Source: Xenopus tropicalis (lineage: Eukaryota > Chordata > Amphibia > Anura > Pipidae). From it: 64,000 nucleotides of DNA. The notes below the pieces were generated by a model. The model had not been told where the DNA came from and made no database searches. It saw only the letters and a program-made list of their open reading frames with translations. The DNA lies in NCBI RefSeq assembly GCF_000004195.4, contig NC_030678.2:83674904-83738903 (forward strand), given 5' to 3'. Both the position numbers and the translations under genes were made by a program. This document shows, piece by piece, positions 1-10,018 of this stretch; the first letter of the stretch is position 1, and each line of letters starts with the position of its first letter.

Positions 1-950
1 CAGGGGGATTACAGCCTGAATCTGAGGTGAGAACCATGCAGGGGGCCAGTTAATCACAGTACTGATACCATTTAAAGCTTACACAAGAGTAAGCCATCAA
101 AGCAGCCAGACAGGTGGGGGGCCACACAGTTGGACAGCACTGCTATAGAGGATGGGTGACAAATGTAGAGTGGAGATGGATTGTTCATGGTCAGAGGCGC
201 TGTTGCCATGAGGCAAGTTGAGAATCCTGCAGGCCCTGAAGGTTACCAGGGGCAGCAATAAGCCACTCTTGTTAACTTTAAGAGCCAAAATATTATTAAA
301 CCAGATTTACAGCTCTTCTAGTGCAGTGTACTCTCTGCACTCATAATGCAGCTGCCCTTTGAAGTCCTCTGATGCTGATTTCCTGAATGCATCAGGAAGG
401 CCGCCTTAGGGCGGCCTGAAATGCCCCTGTTCAAGGTGGTGAGACCAAACTGGTAGGGAACTTTTATTTTTGCTAATTTAAGATGTTGATATAGCAAGCA
501 TATTAAAGGGGATTCTCTGATATTGCTGGCTCTGCAATTAATTACCCACCTAATTGTGACTCTCCCTGTGGAAAGTAATACTGGCCCACAAGTGGTAACA
601 ACAGGTTTAGTGACTCCTTTCCTTTCCCCATCATCTCTTTTTCTTCCATACCCCCTGCAATACAAGTGCTTGGATCTTACTTCAGGACTAAAGCTGGCCA
701 TACACTGAAAGACCCCCTTGTTTGGCGAGGTTGCTCCATACTCAGGCCAATAAGCTGCTGACTCTTTTTTTATTAAACCAGTGAGATATTGGACAAGTAC
801 TTTTTCCTCTCCCTATTTATTGCCATAGTTTTAGTAATTATTTGGTGGCTGGGCAACATATAGATATTTATATAAATATGTTGCCCAGCTTTTGCTATCA
901 CTCTCAATTCTGGGTAAAAATTGATTATATAGCTTTCTATTATGAAACAG
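1..950. other. Left flank, no gene seen
   Basis: Short frames on both strands have no recognisable product. About 693-770 resembles one end of the GGTGGCCATACA miniature-element family seen elsewhere in the window. A perfect 14-bp hairpin lies at 848-889. Confidence 0.5.
848..889. repeat. Perfect short hairpin
   Basis: GCTGGGCAACATAT at 848-861 is the exact reverse complement of 876-889, with a 14-nt A/T loop. It lies about 65 bp outside the DIRS left end. It may be the relic of a palindromic element. Confidence 0.6.
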
Positions 951-969
951 TGCTTTTTCTCTTACGTCT

Positions 970-1094
970 AGGGGGACACAGGAACAGTGGGGTAAAGGGC
1001 CCCTCCTACCAGGAGGCAGGACACTGCAGTGATGTCAGAGCTGTTGCTCCTCCCTCTCTCCTTTTACCCCCTTGCCTAGCCCACAGGGCTCAGT
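970..1094 (+). repeat. Left inverted terminal repeat of the DIRS element
   Basis: It begins with GGGGGACACAGGAACAG and runs to GGGCTCAGT. The reverse complement recurs at 6334-6457 with no difference that I can see over about 125 bp. Outside it, 955-969 is unique to the left end and is represented in reverse complement in the internal complementary region. Confidence 0.9.
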
Positions 1095-1734
1095 TTTTCA
1101 AGTGTCCTCGTCACAGGAGGTTAGGATAGCCTCTAGAGAGGCTCTGCACAAAGACCACATCGGTCAGCGATTAGCGCTGACTACAGGGGTGAGACCAGAG
1201 CCGGTAACAGTTCTGAGCTCCAAGTGTCAGCCCCCTCCGCGGGATTTCCCACTCTGCAAAGACACTAAAGGTGTATTACCTAACGCTTGGTCAAGCTCCC
1301 TGGGACAGAGCTGGGTACCCCGGATGGTTGGAGACAAGTGCCTTGCTCGAGTTCTCCTCCTTAAGGTAAAACGGGCTTCTCCCTGCTCCCTGCCTTCAGC
1401 CATTATGCGCGACGCTATCCCTCATACACACTTATGCGCGCGCACCTTGATAACGTGTGTGCGCGCACCTTGATAATGTGCGCGCGCACTCTGATGACGT
1501 GGCGAATCCGCACCTAAACTGTTGCGCACTTGCGTCGGAGAGGGGAGGTACTACACTTCGCGCCTTTCTATCGCGCGTCACTGGGGCCGTCTTCCTCTCT
1601 CCCTGGCGCGCTTAGCTCCACACAGTCGGCAACTTCCAAGTGCTCTGCTCTGACACAGAACCGCTGCGCCTCTCTCTCTCTCTCTCCCTCCAGAGACTAA
1701 TACAGGTGGCAAGTATATTTTCCCTGTTACACAC

Positions 1735-3194
1735 ATGGCTGAAGGCAGGGGAGACTTATTCTCTAAGGGAAGCAGGAAGGATTCACCCATGGTGTCCTTT
1801 TTTGCCTGCACTAAGTGCCTCACTAAGTTTAAAGAGGCTCAATCTAGCCCACTTTGCCCTGACTGCAGCCCACATAATCAGGCCTCAGTCTCTGTTGAGC
1901 ATGCCTCATTGGGCTCCATTGTCCGACCTATGGCAGGACCTTTCCCTGCAGGGGCCCCAATCGCACAGGCCTCCTCTGAAGCGCCAGCATGGGCCGTCTC
2001 ATTATCAAATTCCCTATCAGGGTTACAATGTATACCTCAACTGACTTCCACACTTGATAAAATGTTGGAAAAACTGTCTGATATTCCACCACCCATAACT
2101 AAGCGCAAGCGTGAGACATGTAGAGTGGACTCGGCCCTAAGGGTTCTTACTTCCAGCCCATCCCTATCTGAGGATGAGGCTAGTGAAGGAGAGGTGTTCT
2201 CATCGGCACACTCTGACTCCGATGGAGCAGAGGGTACCCCTGACACTGCCTCTAATGTTGACCACCTAATTCGGGCAGTACTGGAGGTATTACAAATTGA
2301 TGGAGCAGACTCTGCCCCAGGTAAGACTAAGAGTTTATTCAAAAAGCACCACAAGGCTTCAGCCTTCTTTCCTGCCCATGATCAGCTACAAGCATTGATC
2401 CAGGAGGAGTGGCAATCTCCGGAAAGGAGATTTCAGGTCACAAAACGTTTTACTAGACAGTATCCTTTCCCTAAGGAATTCATTGACAAATGGAGCGTAC
2501 CTCCAGTAGTCGATGCCCCAGGGTCTAGGTTATCCAAGGCCACCACCCTTCCAGTACCCGATGCTTCGGCCTTTAAAGACCCTACAGACAAAAAGCTTGA
2601 GGGCTTCCTCAAGGCGGCCTTCTAGGCCTCAGGATCAGCCCTTCTCCCTATTCTGGCATCCGCCTGGGTCAGTCGGGCCATTGAGGCGTGGGCAAATTCC
2701 TTACTTGAATGTATACAGGAAGCCTCCGCTTCCTCACAAGCCTCTCAATTAATATCTTACATTTTGGAGGCTAATGCCTTTGTGAGCGAAGCAGCACTAG
2801 ACGCTGCCAAACTTATGGCACGCTCCTCAGCACTTTCAGTCGTGGCTCGCCGAGCCCTTTGGTTAAAATGTGGTCGGCTGACCCTAGCTCCAAAAAGTCC
2901 TTGATTTCCATCCCCTTTAAGGGATCCAGACTTTTTGGGGAGGAACTGGAAAAGATCATATCTCAGGCCACAGGGGGTAAGAGCACTCTTCTCCCACAGA
3001 ATAAGCCTAAGTCAGCCTTCAATCCACGAAAGGGTAACTCCTTTCGCACGCAAGGCTCCCGCAACTACAAGGGAGGCTCACACTCTAGCTCCCCCTCCGC
3101 ATTTAAACAGCCTTTTCCCAGTAAGGGCAGATCTACCTGGCAGCCCCGTAAACCACAATCAAAACCCACAGGAGACAAGGCTGCCTCTTCCTGA
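1735..3194 (+). pseudogene. Broken gag-like gene of the DIRS element
   Basis: The frame opens with ATG at 1735 and runs 296 codons to a TAG at 2623-2625. The same frame then stays open for about 80 codons (Ala- and Ser-rich, helical looking), loses register at an A-run near 2865-2868, and resumes in the next frame from 2859 to a TGA at 3192-3194. The product is gag-like by position. Near the N-terminus it has a CxxC-x12-CxxC pair (Cys 25, 28, 41, 44) that could bind zinc, then an acidic Ser/Glu tract, and a basic, Ser/Lys/Arg-rich C-terminus typical of nucleic-acid binding. The internal stop plus the apparent one-base loss are why I call it broken. No enzymatic motif is visible. An assembly error at the A-run could explain the frameshift but not the TAG. 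Confidence 0.75.
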
Positions 3195-3360
3195 CTATCT
3201 TACAGTCATACAGGGGTCAATAGGCCTAGGGGGCAGGCTTCGATTTTTCGCAAACACCTGGGCCTCTCACACCACCGACTCCTGGGTCCTCGAAACCATA
3301 GCATCCGGATACAGACTCGAATTCAAGAGTCTCCCCCCAAGACACTTTCAAGTCAAGGCT
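3185..3360 (+). pseudogene. 5' end of DIRS pol, out of frame with the rest
   Basis: In the frame of the ORF that starts at 2935, about 60 codons around 3185-3345 encode a segment typical of the upstream end of DIRS reverse transcriptases (a Gly-Gly-Arg-Leu stretch, Trp-Val-Leu, Gly-Tyr-Arg-Leu). The conserved reverse transcriptase core resumes in the next frame from about 3347 onward. The register change falls between the C-run at 3333-3338 and 3365. It could be a disabling indel, a programmed shift, or a sequence error. This frame overlaps the end of gag, so pol would need its own initiation or frameshifting. Confidence 0.6.
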
Positions 3361-3364
3361 TCCT

Positions 3365-6208
3365 TTGCAACCCGTCAAAAGGGATGCTTTTCTATCAATC
3401 GTTCGCTCACTGGCCGACTCGGGCGTGATCGTTCCCGTGCCCCCCACGCAGCGTTTTCTCGGGTTTTACTCGAACCTCTTTATCGTACCCAAGAAGGACG
3501 GATCCTTCCGACCGATCCTAGACCTCAAGAAATTGAACAAGTGGATTTACTACCACAGGTTCAAAATGGAATCGCTTCGCACAGTCATTCGCTCCATGGA
3601 GCCCGCAGAGTTCTTGGCATCCCTGGACATCAAGGATGCTTACCTGCATGTTCCGATTCACCCGCACCACCACCAGTTCTTGTGGTTCGCCTACCAGAAC
3701 CAGCACTATCAGTTTGTGGCCCTACCCTTCGGCCTTATGTCAGCCCCAAGGGTTTTTACAAAAATCATGTCTGTGATAGCAGCTCACCTCCGTGTCCACG
3801 GTGTGTCTATTATTCCGTACTTGGACGACCTCCTTATCAAGGGTCGTTCCAAGGAACTGGCCGAACATCATGTCCAACTTACCATTCAGACTCTTCAGGA
3901 GTTCGGGTGGACCATAAACTTTCAGAAGTCCTCCCTAATACCCAGCCAACGGATGACCTTTCTCGGTCTACTTTTCGACACCCTGCAGCAGCGGGTCTAC
4001 TTACCAGAGGAGAAGCAGCTCAAGCTGCGGAAGTTCATCCGTCATCTCAAGGCAGCAGCAAGTCCGACAGTTCAGTCTTGCATGAGGGTCGTGGGGCTGA
4101 TGGTGTTGGCTATCGAAGCGGTCCCATTTGCCCAATTTCACCTTCGCCCTCTTCAGTCATTAATTCTCAGGAAGTGGCGCAGATTATCCCTGCACCAGCG
4201 GATCTCCTTACCGGTAAACACAAAGAGATCCCTCTCTTGGTGGCTTCTTCCCCACCGACTAGCTCAGGGGCGAACAATTTCCGAACCAACTTGGCAGGTA
4301 GTCACAACGGATGCCAGTCTCCTGGGCTGGGGAGCGACCTTCCAGGGGAGATCAGCTCAGGGACTCTGGTCCCGGGAAGAATCCCAACAACCGATCAACC
4401 TTCTGGAGATCAGGGCCATTCTCCTGGCTCTCCAGTCGTGGCAGGACCTTCTCAGGCACAAACCGGTGCGCATTCAGACAGACAACGCCACCGCCGTAGC
4501 GTACATCAATCGACAGGGGGGCACACGAAGCAAAGCGGCCAGCAGAGAAGTAGCTCCAATACTAATCTGGGCAGAACTCAACATCCCTCACCTATCTGCC
4601 ATACACATTCCAGGAGTGTTAAACCTGGAGGCAGACTTCTTAAGCAGACATCGAGTAGATCCCGGGGAGTGGGAGCTCCACCCGGACGCGTTCCAGCTTC
4701 TAGTGGACCAGTGGGGCATGCCACAAGTCGACTTGATGGCCACAAGGCACAACAGAAAAGTTCCCTCCTTTCTAGCAAGGTATCAGGACCCTCTGGCGGC
4801 CGGCATAGACGCAATGACCATTCCTTGGCACTTTCAACTGGCCTACATCTTCCCACCCCTTCCCATGCTTCCACGAGTACTCAAAAAGATAAGCAGGGAA
4901 ACAGCCACAGTCATCCTAGTCGCCCCGTTCTGGCCCAGGAGATCCTGGTACTCAGACCTTCTGGCTCTTTCCCTGGAACCCCCAGTTCCATTGCCGCGGC
5001 GAGACGACCTCCTCCATCAAGGCCCGATCCGGCACCACAACCCACAACTCTTCACCTTAATGGGTTGGCTCGAGGCCTCCATCCTAAGGGACAAGGGTTT
5101 TTCGGAGACGGTCATTCAGACCATGATCAGTGCTCGGAAACCTTCCACCTCTAAGATCTACCACAGGATCTGGGATTGCTACTGGGCTTGGTGTGACCAA
5201 CACAATCTTAACTTTCGGGAACTCAGCATTCCGACGGTACTAGACTTCCTCCAATCAGGCCTTAATAAAGGACTCCGTTTAGGCTCATTGAAGTCCCAGA
5301 TTTCCGCACTCTCAATTCTATTTCAGGAGCGCATAGCCCTCCACAACGACATACGCACCTTCCTGCAGGGGGTTTCCAGGATTAAGCCCCCTTACAGGCA
5401 TCCGGTTCCCCCATGGGACTTAAATCTTGTCCTCAATGCCCTCACCGAGCCTCCCTTCGAGCCTCTTGATTCTGCCGATCTCTGGGTACTAACCTGGAAG
5501 ACAGTCTTTCTTGTAGCCATATCCTCCATACGACGCGTTTCGGAGTTGAGCGCTCTCTCATGCTCTCCACCATTCCTGATTTTTCAGGAGGACCACGCGG
5601 TTCTTCGTACCACCCCAGGGTTTCTCCCCAAGGTAGTTTCCCCCTTCCACGTTAACACGGAGATCAGCCTCCCTTCGTTTTGCAGCAATCCAAGCAACGA
5701 AAAGGAGGCCAAACTGCACCGCCTAGACGTAGTCAGAGCTCTAAGAACCTACATATCACGTACCAAATCCCTTAGAAGGTCAGATGCCCTGTTCGTGCTC
5801 CCTTTGGGCCCCAAAAAGGGTCTACCCGCTACCAAGACCACGCTTGCCCGCTGGATAAAAGAAGCAATCAGACGAGCTTACCTGGCAAAACGGAGGACGC
5901 CTCCCTTGCGGCTGCGGGCCCATTCTACCCGAGCATTAGGAGCCTCCTGGGCTCATAGGCATATGGCATCGGCCGATCAGGTTTGCAAAGCGGCTACTTG
6001 GGCCTCCTTACACACCTTTACAAAATTTTACCAATTCAACACATACCTGTCCGCGGAGGCGGCCCTTGGCCGAAAGATCCTCCAAGCGGCAGTGTTCCTC
6101 CCTCCCTTACTTGGGGGCATCTTTGGTATGTCCCACTGTTCATGTGTCCCCCTAGACGTAAGAGAAAGGAAGATTTATGTACTTACCGTTAAATCCTTTT
6201 CTCTATAG
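3365..6208 (+). CDS. DIRS pol: reverse transcriptase, RNase H and tyrosine recombinase
   Basis: A single open frame of about 947 codons. The first codon is a TTG, because the true N-terminus lies upstream in another frame. Reverse transcriptase: a PKKDGSFRP block near residue 40 and the catalytic YLDD at about residue 151. RNase H: TTDAS near 315 (catalytic Asp), LLEIRA near 345 and QTDNATAVAYIN near 370. Tyrosine recombinase: RRVSEL near 723, HSTR with His 853 and Arg 856, and a candidate nucleophile Tyr 889 in KFYQ. The enzyme set copies RNA into DNA and inserts a circular intermediate by site-specific recombination rather than with a DDE integrase. All key residues that I can recognise are present, so the enzymatic core looks intact. 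The 3' end runs into the internal complementary region. Confidence 0.88.
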   Translation: MQPVKRDAFLSIVRSLADSGVIVPVPPTQRFLGFYSNLFIVPKKDGSFRPILDLKKLNKWIYYHRFKMESLRTVIRSMEPAEFLASLDIKDAYLHVPIHPHHHQFLWFAYQNQHYQFVALPFGLMSAPRVFTKIMSVIAAHLRVHGVSIIPYLDDLLIKGRSKELAEHHVQLTIQTLQEFGWTINFQKSSLIPSQRMTFLGLLFDTLQQRVYLPEEKQLKLRKFIRHLKAAASPTVQSCMRVVGLMVLAIEAVPFAQFHLRPLQSLILRKWRRLSLHQRISLPVNTKRSLSWWLLPHRLAQGRTISEPTWQVVTTDASLLGWGATFQGRSAQGLWSREESQQPINLLEIRAILLALQSWQDLLRHKPVRIQTDNATAVAYINRQGGTRSKAASREVAPILIWAELNIPHLSAIHIPGVLNLEADFLSRHRVDPGEWELHPDAFQLLVDQWGMPQVDLMATRHNRKVPSFLARYQDPLAAGIDAMTIPWHFQLAYIFPPLPMLPRVLKKISRETATVILVAPFWPRRSWYSDLLALSLEPPVPLPRRDDLLHQGPIRHHNPQLFTLMGWLEASILRDKGFSETVIQTMISARKPSTSKIYHRIWDCYWAWCDQHNLNFRELSIPTVLDFLQSGLNKGLRLGSLKSQISALSILFQERIALHNDIRTFLQGVSRIKPPYRHPVPPWDLNLVLNALTEPPFEPLDSADLWVLTWKTVFLVAISSIRRVSELSALSCSPPFLIFQEDHAVLRTTPGFLPKVVSPFHVNTEISLPSFCSNPSNEKEAKLHRLDVVRALRTYISRTKSLRRSDALFVLPLGPKKGLPATKTTLARWIKEAIRRAYLAKRRTPPLRLRAHSTRALGASWAHRHMASADQVCKAATWASLHTFTKFYQFNTYLSAEAALGRKILQAAVFLPPLLGGIFGMSHCSCVPLDVRERKIYVLTVKSFSL

Positions 6209-6232
6209 TCGTCAGGGGGACACAGGACTTCC
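6140..6232 (+). repeat. Internal complementary region of the DIRS element
   Basis: The first half (about 6140-6175) is the reverse complement of the left terminus and contains CCCCTAGACGTAAGAGAAA. The second half (about 6174-6232) is the reverse complement of the right terminus and contains CTATAGTCGTCAGGGGGAC. In DIRS elements this block is thought to template completion of the ends and formation of a circle. It overlaps the 3' end of the recombinase frame, whose stop codon is at 6206-6208. Confidence 0.88.
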
Positions 6233-6333
6233 CTCCCGGAACTTCCTTCAGTTGCATTCAACCATGCGTGTAAGTTATATGGTTTTTAGTTATATACAAG
6301 TTATGCATTTCTGTTTGAGAATCTTTGAAAGTA

Positions 6334-6457
6334 ACTGAGCCCTGTGGGCTAGGCAAGGGGGTAAAAGGAGAGAGGGAGGAGCAACAGCTCTGACATCACT
6401 GCAGTGTCCTGCCTCCTGGTAGGAGGGGCCCTTTACCCCACTGTTCCTGTGTCCCCC
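6334..6457 (-). repeat. Right inverted terminal repeat of the DIRS element
   Basis: Reverse complement of 970-1094. The tail at 6458-6505 continues past the repeat and is complementary to the second half of the internal complementary region. Confidence 0.9.
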
Positions 6458-6509
6458 TGACGACTATAGAGAAAAGGATTTAACGGTAAGTACATAAATC
6501 TTCCTATTA

Positions 6510-9500
6510 CCATATAGAATTGCTAATAAAAGTAATTGTCTTGTTACTATCTGCAGGGCTACTTGTTCTCTATTATTACTATTGAGGACCTGGAGTATTT
6601 TCTTGAGGTCAGCTGTCTACTGTTACATTGTGTCTGTAGTCAGACAGAGATCAGTAATATATAAATGCTTACAATAGCAAAGAAAGAGCATTAGAAAGCT
6701 GTGTAGAATTACATTTCTTTTAATCCCCCCCTTCCAATAAAAAAAAAAAACAACAAATAAAAATGTTTTAGGGTGAACATACCCTATTTCCACTTGAAGA
6801 GAAACACAAATGGAAACAAGGGCAGTTTTCTTTTAAATAAATGTACATTTAGATATTTTCTTCATTCCTACATTAAATATATTAAAACATGATTTTTGCT
6901 AAAGTAAGAAACGGAAGAAACCCAGGGGGTTCATCCTTGTTTCTTCAATGTGCCTCCCACAAAGAAACAAATTGTCACAATCAGTTTAAACCAAAAACTG
7001 TAGCATTTCTTAGCTTTTTGTCTATCAACAATATGACTTTAATTATGGCAAAGCCATACTCATTAGGAGTACTTTCTTTTAAGGCTAATGACACAATGGT
7101 GTTTTTTCTGCACGGGTAAATATGTCAAAGGAGACCCCATCAGCTGCCTTCCACCCTGCTCCCCTGTGTGCCGACACGCTGATCCAATGCCTGTCCATGG
7201 GCACAAACAGAGCAGATTTTGGTACAGAAAATATAAAATAAGCATTTTCACACCAAAACCTGCTCTGTGTGTTATGCCACCAGAAAAACTAACCTGTGTG
7301 CCATTAGCCTAAGTGTTTGCATGTGATTTAGGTCTACTGGCCAACATCTGTCCACTAACCCTTTTCGTGCCACATAACTTAAAAACCACAATGCTACATA
7401 AAAAGGGCCCTATTTCCAGCACAGTAGATTCTATGTTTCTGGGTTCTCTGATGTGTACAGATCATTTGTTTCCATGGCAAACTGTGGCACAGATTAAACA
7501 GCCAGAATGGGAAATGGCACATGGTGTTAAATAGGGTGCCATTAACTTTTAATGTACTATAAAATGAACAGAAGACATGGTGACACTGTTTTCTTTTCAA
7601 ACAGACATTTCCAGTGTTTTGTACTGAAAGTAAATTGAAACTGCAGCATATTTAATTCTGAGGGCATTAGGTAAAACAGAAATACACAGAAATAAGACAC
7701 ACAAAACAGATCTATATAAACAAGAGATGAATATGGTCACAAGAAAACACAATTGCCGATTACTGATTAAGTCTTAGCTTCCCAGCCTATTAAATCCTCA
7801 TGCTAAAAACTAGCAAGTTCATGTTGCCATCTAATACAGGGCTAAACCCTTATTAGATGATGTCTGGGGGACAGGTTAATCACCCAAATATTGGGTGAAA
7901 TTAATTATGAACCTCACTTTAATTACTAATGTTTAGAATGTGACTATATTTAAGGGGATTATTTTTTTCTATGAGATTGCAGTGTAACAATTAATGACCT
8001 AATAAAACCATGCTAGACAGGGAGAAAATGTCTGTTCTTTATCATATGACTCTTGCGGATGACAGCAGTAGGAAAGGAAACATTCAATTGTCTGTTTAAC
8101 TTGTTTCTCTCCAGCTCTCGCTGATCTATAACACCCAGCATTCCTTTTAAAGCCAAGGATTTTAGGTCAAAAACCTAACCGGGACCAATCGGGACAAACC
8201 ATTACAACAGTAACCCCCTAAAAAAAAAGGTGGTAATGGCACACTTGTTCAGCTACACAAAATAGCCGTATTGGAATAAAACAGGAACAGCTGGCAAACA
8301 AAAGATCTTTTGGTCACTGCTGGACCAGAAATCTATGGCTAAGTGTCTAGAGAAAGCAATGGGCTGCCAAATGAATTGTTGAAGCTGAGCCTGATATAGG
8401 ATTATTGATGGCATGCCTCACTTCATCAGCAAAACCCATTCTTCTACAGCAATAAACAGCTGGAAACCATGCTGGGAGCTATAACTTAGCAAGTGTGTCA
8501 ATGCTACAGATTCGCCACTGCTGTGCTTAGGTTATATACTATCTCTGTTTTTTTAGTTTCTGTGTTACACCAACAATCGGGTAGCGATTGGGTGGCAGAG
8601 CACTTATAATAACGTCTCACTTCTTCCAGTCTTCACACCAGGTAAAGGTATAGTTCTAAATGAAGGAAAGAAACCCAGCAATACTGCAACATTATTAGCT
8701 AACAAAAGCCCTGAGAAGAATTTCCTACTCATCCCTCCCTTTCTACATAATTCCAAATTATGCTATGATCCTCATCCCTCCAGCAGGAGGTGCATTAAGC
8801 AACCTCACATGCAGTAAGAAAAGGAATAAATACTTAATGATGCAATGTTCCAGAATTGTTAGGAGTATGAATGGGAGCGGTATCAGCATTCAATGCTAAG
8901 TCTATAGTATAAAAAAAACAAACAAAACATCACAGTCAGTTACATTCCTGTTTCTTCTGTATAATCCTATGGGACATCAATCTACACAACCTTAATTCTT
9001 AATATAACAATTAGATTGTTCATGGCTTCAATTCTGTGCGTATTCAAGGGACTTGCGTGGCTTTTTTGGTGGATAACATGATCGGTAATGGGTTCAATGA
9101 AAAATCCAAACTGCATTAAAAAAATAAACTTTTGCATAAAAGTGTGCAGAAAATTGAAAAATTTCTGAGTGCTAAAATGTTATCTCAATCACATGAAAAT
9201 CAGTGAAATAGTTACATCTTTAGAGCTGGAGACTTCACAATGTGCTGTAACAGGAACTCTAGAAAGCGAACAAGAGGAGAGGCAGGGTATCTAAAGACCC
9301 TATGTCTCTCTTGGTGCATACATAGATATTCAGAGCAGTTAGAAATGCAGGTTTGCAAACGACAGGCAAACAAAGTGACTCTTAGTGCAATAAAAACAAA
9401 ATAGGTTAATTGTTCTCTCTCTTTTTTTTACAAACATCATATCAGTGCTAAAAGGAACTGCTTTCCTTCCACTGGGGTTCTAAATAAAATAAAAATATGT

Positions 9501-9638
9501 TCTCTTCTTGTGAAAACTAAAACTATATGTATACAAGGTGTCAGCTGGGATATTCTGTCCTTTGCATCTGGTGCGCAGTAAGCCCCCTTGGAAATAAAGG
9601 GGTAAGTTTCATTCACATCAATCCAATGGTAGAGCAAC
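6510..9638. other. 3' side of MTF1: untranslated region and flank
   Basis: This stretch lies downstream of the MTF1 stop on the minus strand. No convincing AATAAA on the minus strand stands out close to the stop, so I cannot fix the 3' end. AATAAA variants (TTTAAT on the plus strand) occur at about 7548 and 7918. Around 7130-7310 is a dispersed repeat also seen at about 21.0, 45.4 and 47.0 kb. No protein-coding exon is visible. Confidence 0.45.
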
Positions 9639-10018
9639 CTAACTAGAAAAACTTCCGAGGCTGATATCATCCCCTTGCAATAAGGCTTCCATTGGGGCCA
9701 AAGAAGAAGGGTTCTCTGGACTCTGGATGGAGAGGAAGTCTGAAATATCTAAGGAAGATGGTGTCCAAGGCTGAGAGCCTGAAGTGTTCAGTAAGTGGCC
9801 GCTACTTCCTTCACAGGGAGAGGTAGACAAATGCAGATTTTCAGGGGGAGGGTCTGCAGGTTTTGGATCAGATGCTGGTTCTGGAGCTGGGGAACACCCT
9901 TTGCGTTTATTGGCTTTTTCTTTGACAGAGTCTCTGCAGGCGCACTGACACTGACAAGATTCCTCTTGTTTTATAATCAGAACAGGAAGGCTCAAACCAA
10001 TCTGCTGTACAGGATTCC
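9639..10018 (-). CDS. mtf1: MTF1 last coding exon (Cys cluster and C-terminus)
   Basis: Residues 602-727, then TAG at 9639-9641. Acceptor TTTGTTTCAG. Contains [17 protein letters not shown], the metal-responsive CQCQCAC cluster, a Pro/Lys-rich tract and a conserved acidic end (ISDFLSIQS ... ALLQGDD). Confidence 0.96.

Larger units (their letters stand above)
955..6505 (+). mobile_element. DIRS-type tyrosine-recombinase retrotransposon, near full length
   Basis: The element is bounded by inverted terminal repeats of about 125 bp (970-1094 and 6334-6457) that look identical when one is reverse-complemented. A block at about 6140-6232 is complementary to both outer ends, which is the internal complementary region diagnostic of DIRS1-like elements. 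Between them lie a gag-like frame and a pol frame with reverse transcriptase, RNase H and tyrosine recombinase motifs. There is no integrase or long direct repeat, and I see no target-site duplication, as expected for recombinase-driven integration through a circular intermediate. The copy looks young because the terminal repeats match so well, but gag carries a stop and a frameshift and the start of pol is out of frame. It is therefore probably not autonomous. It lies in the 3' flank of MTF1 in the opposite orientation. Confidence 0.92.

Noticed and set aside
318..701. 127-codon ORF on the minus strand in the left flank
   Set aside because: It has no domain, no splice context and no similarity that I recognise.
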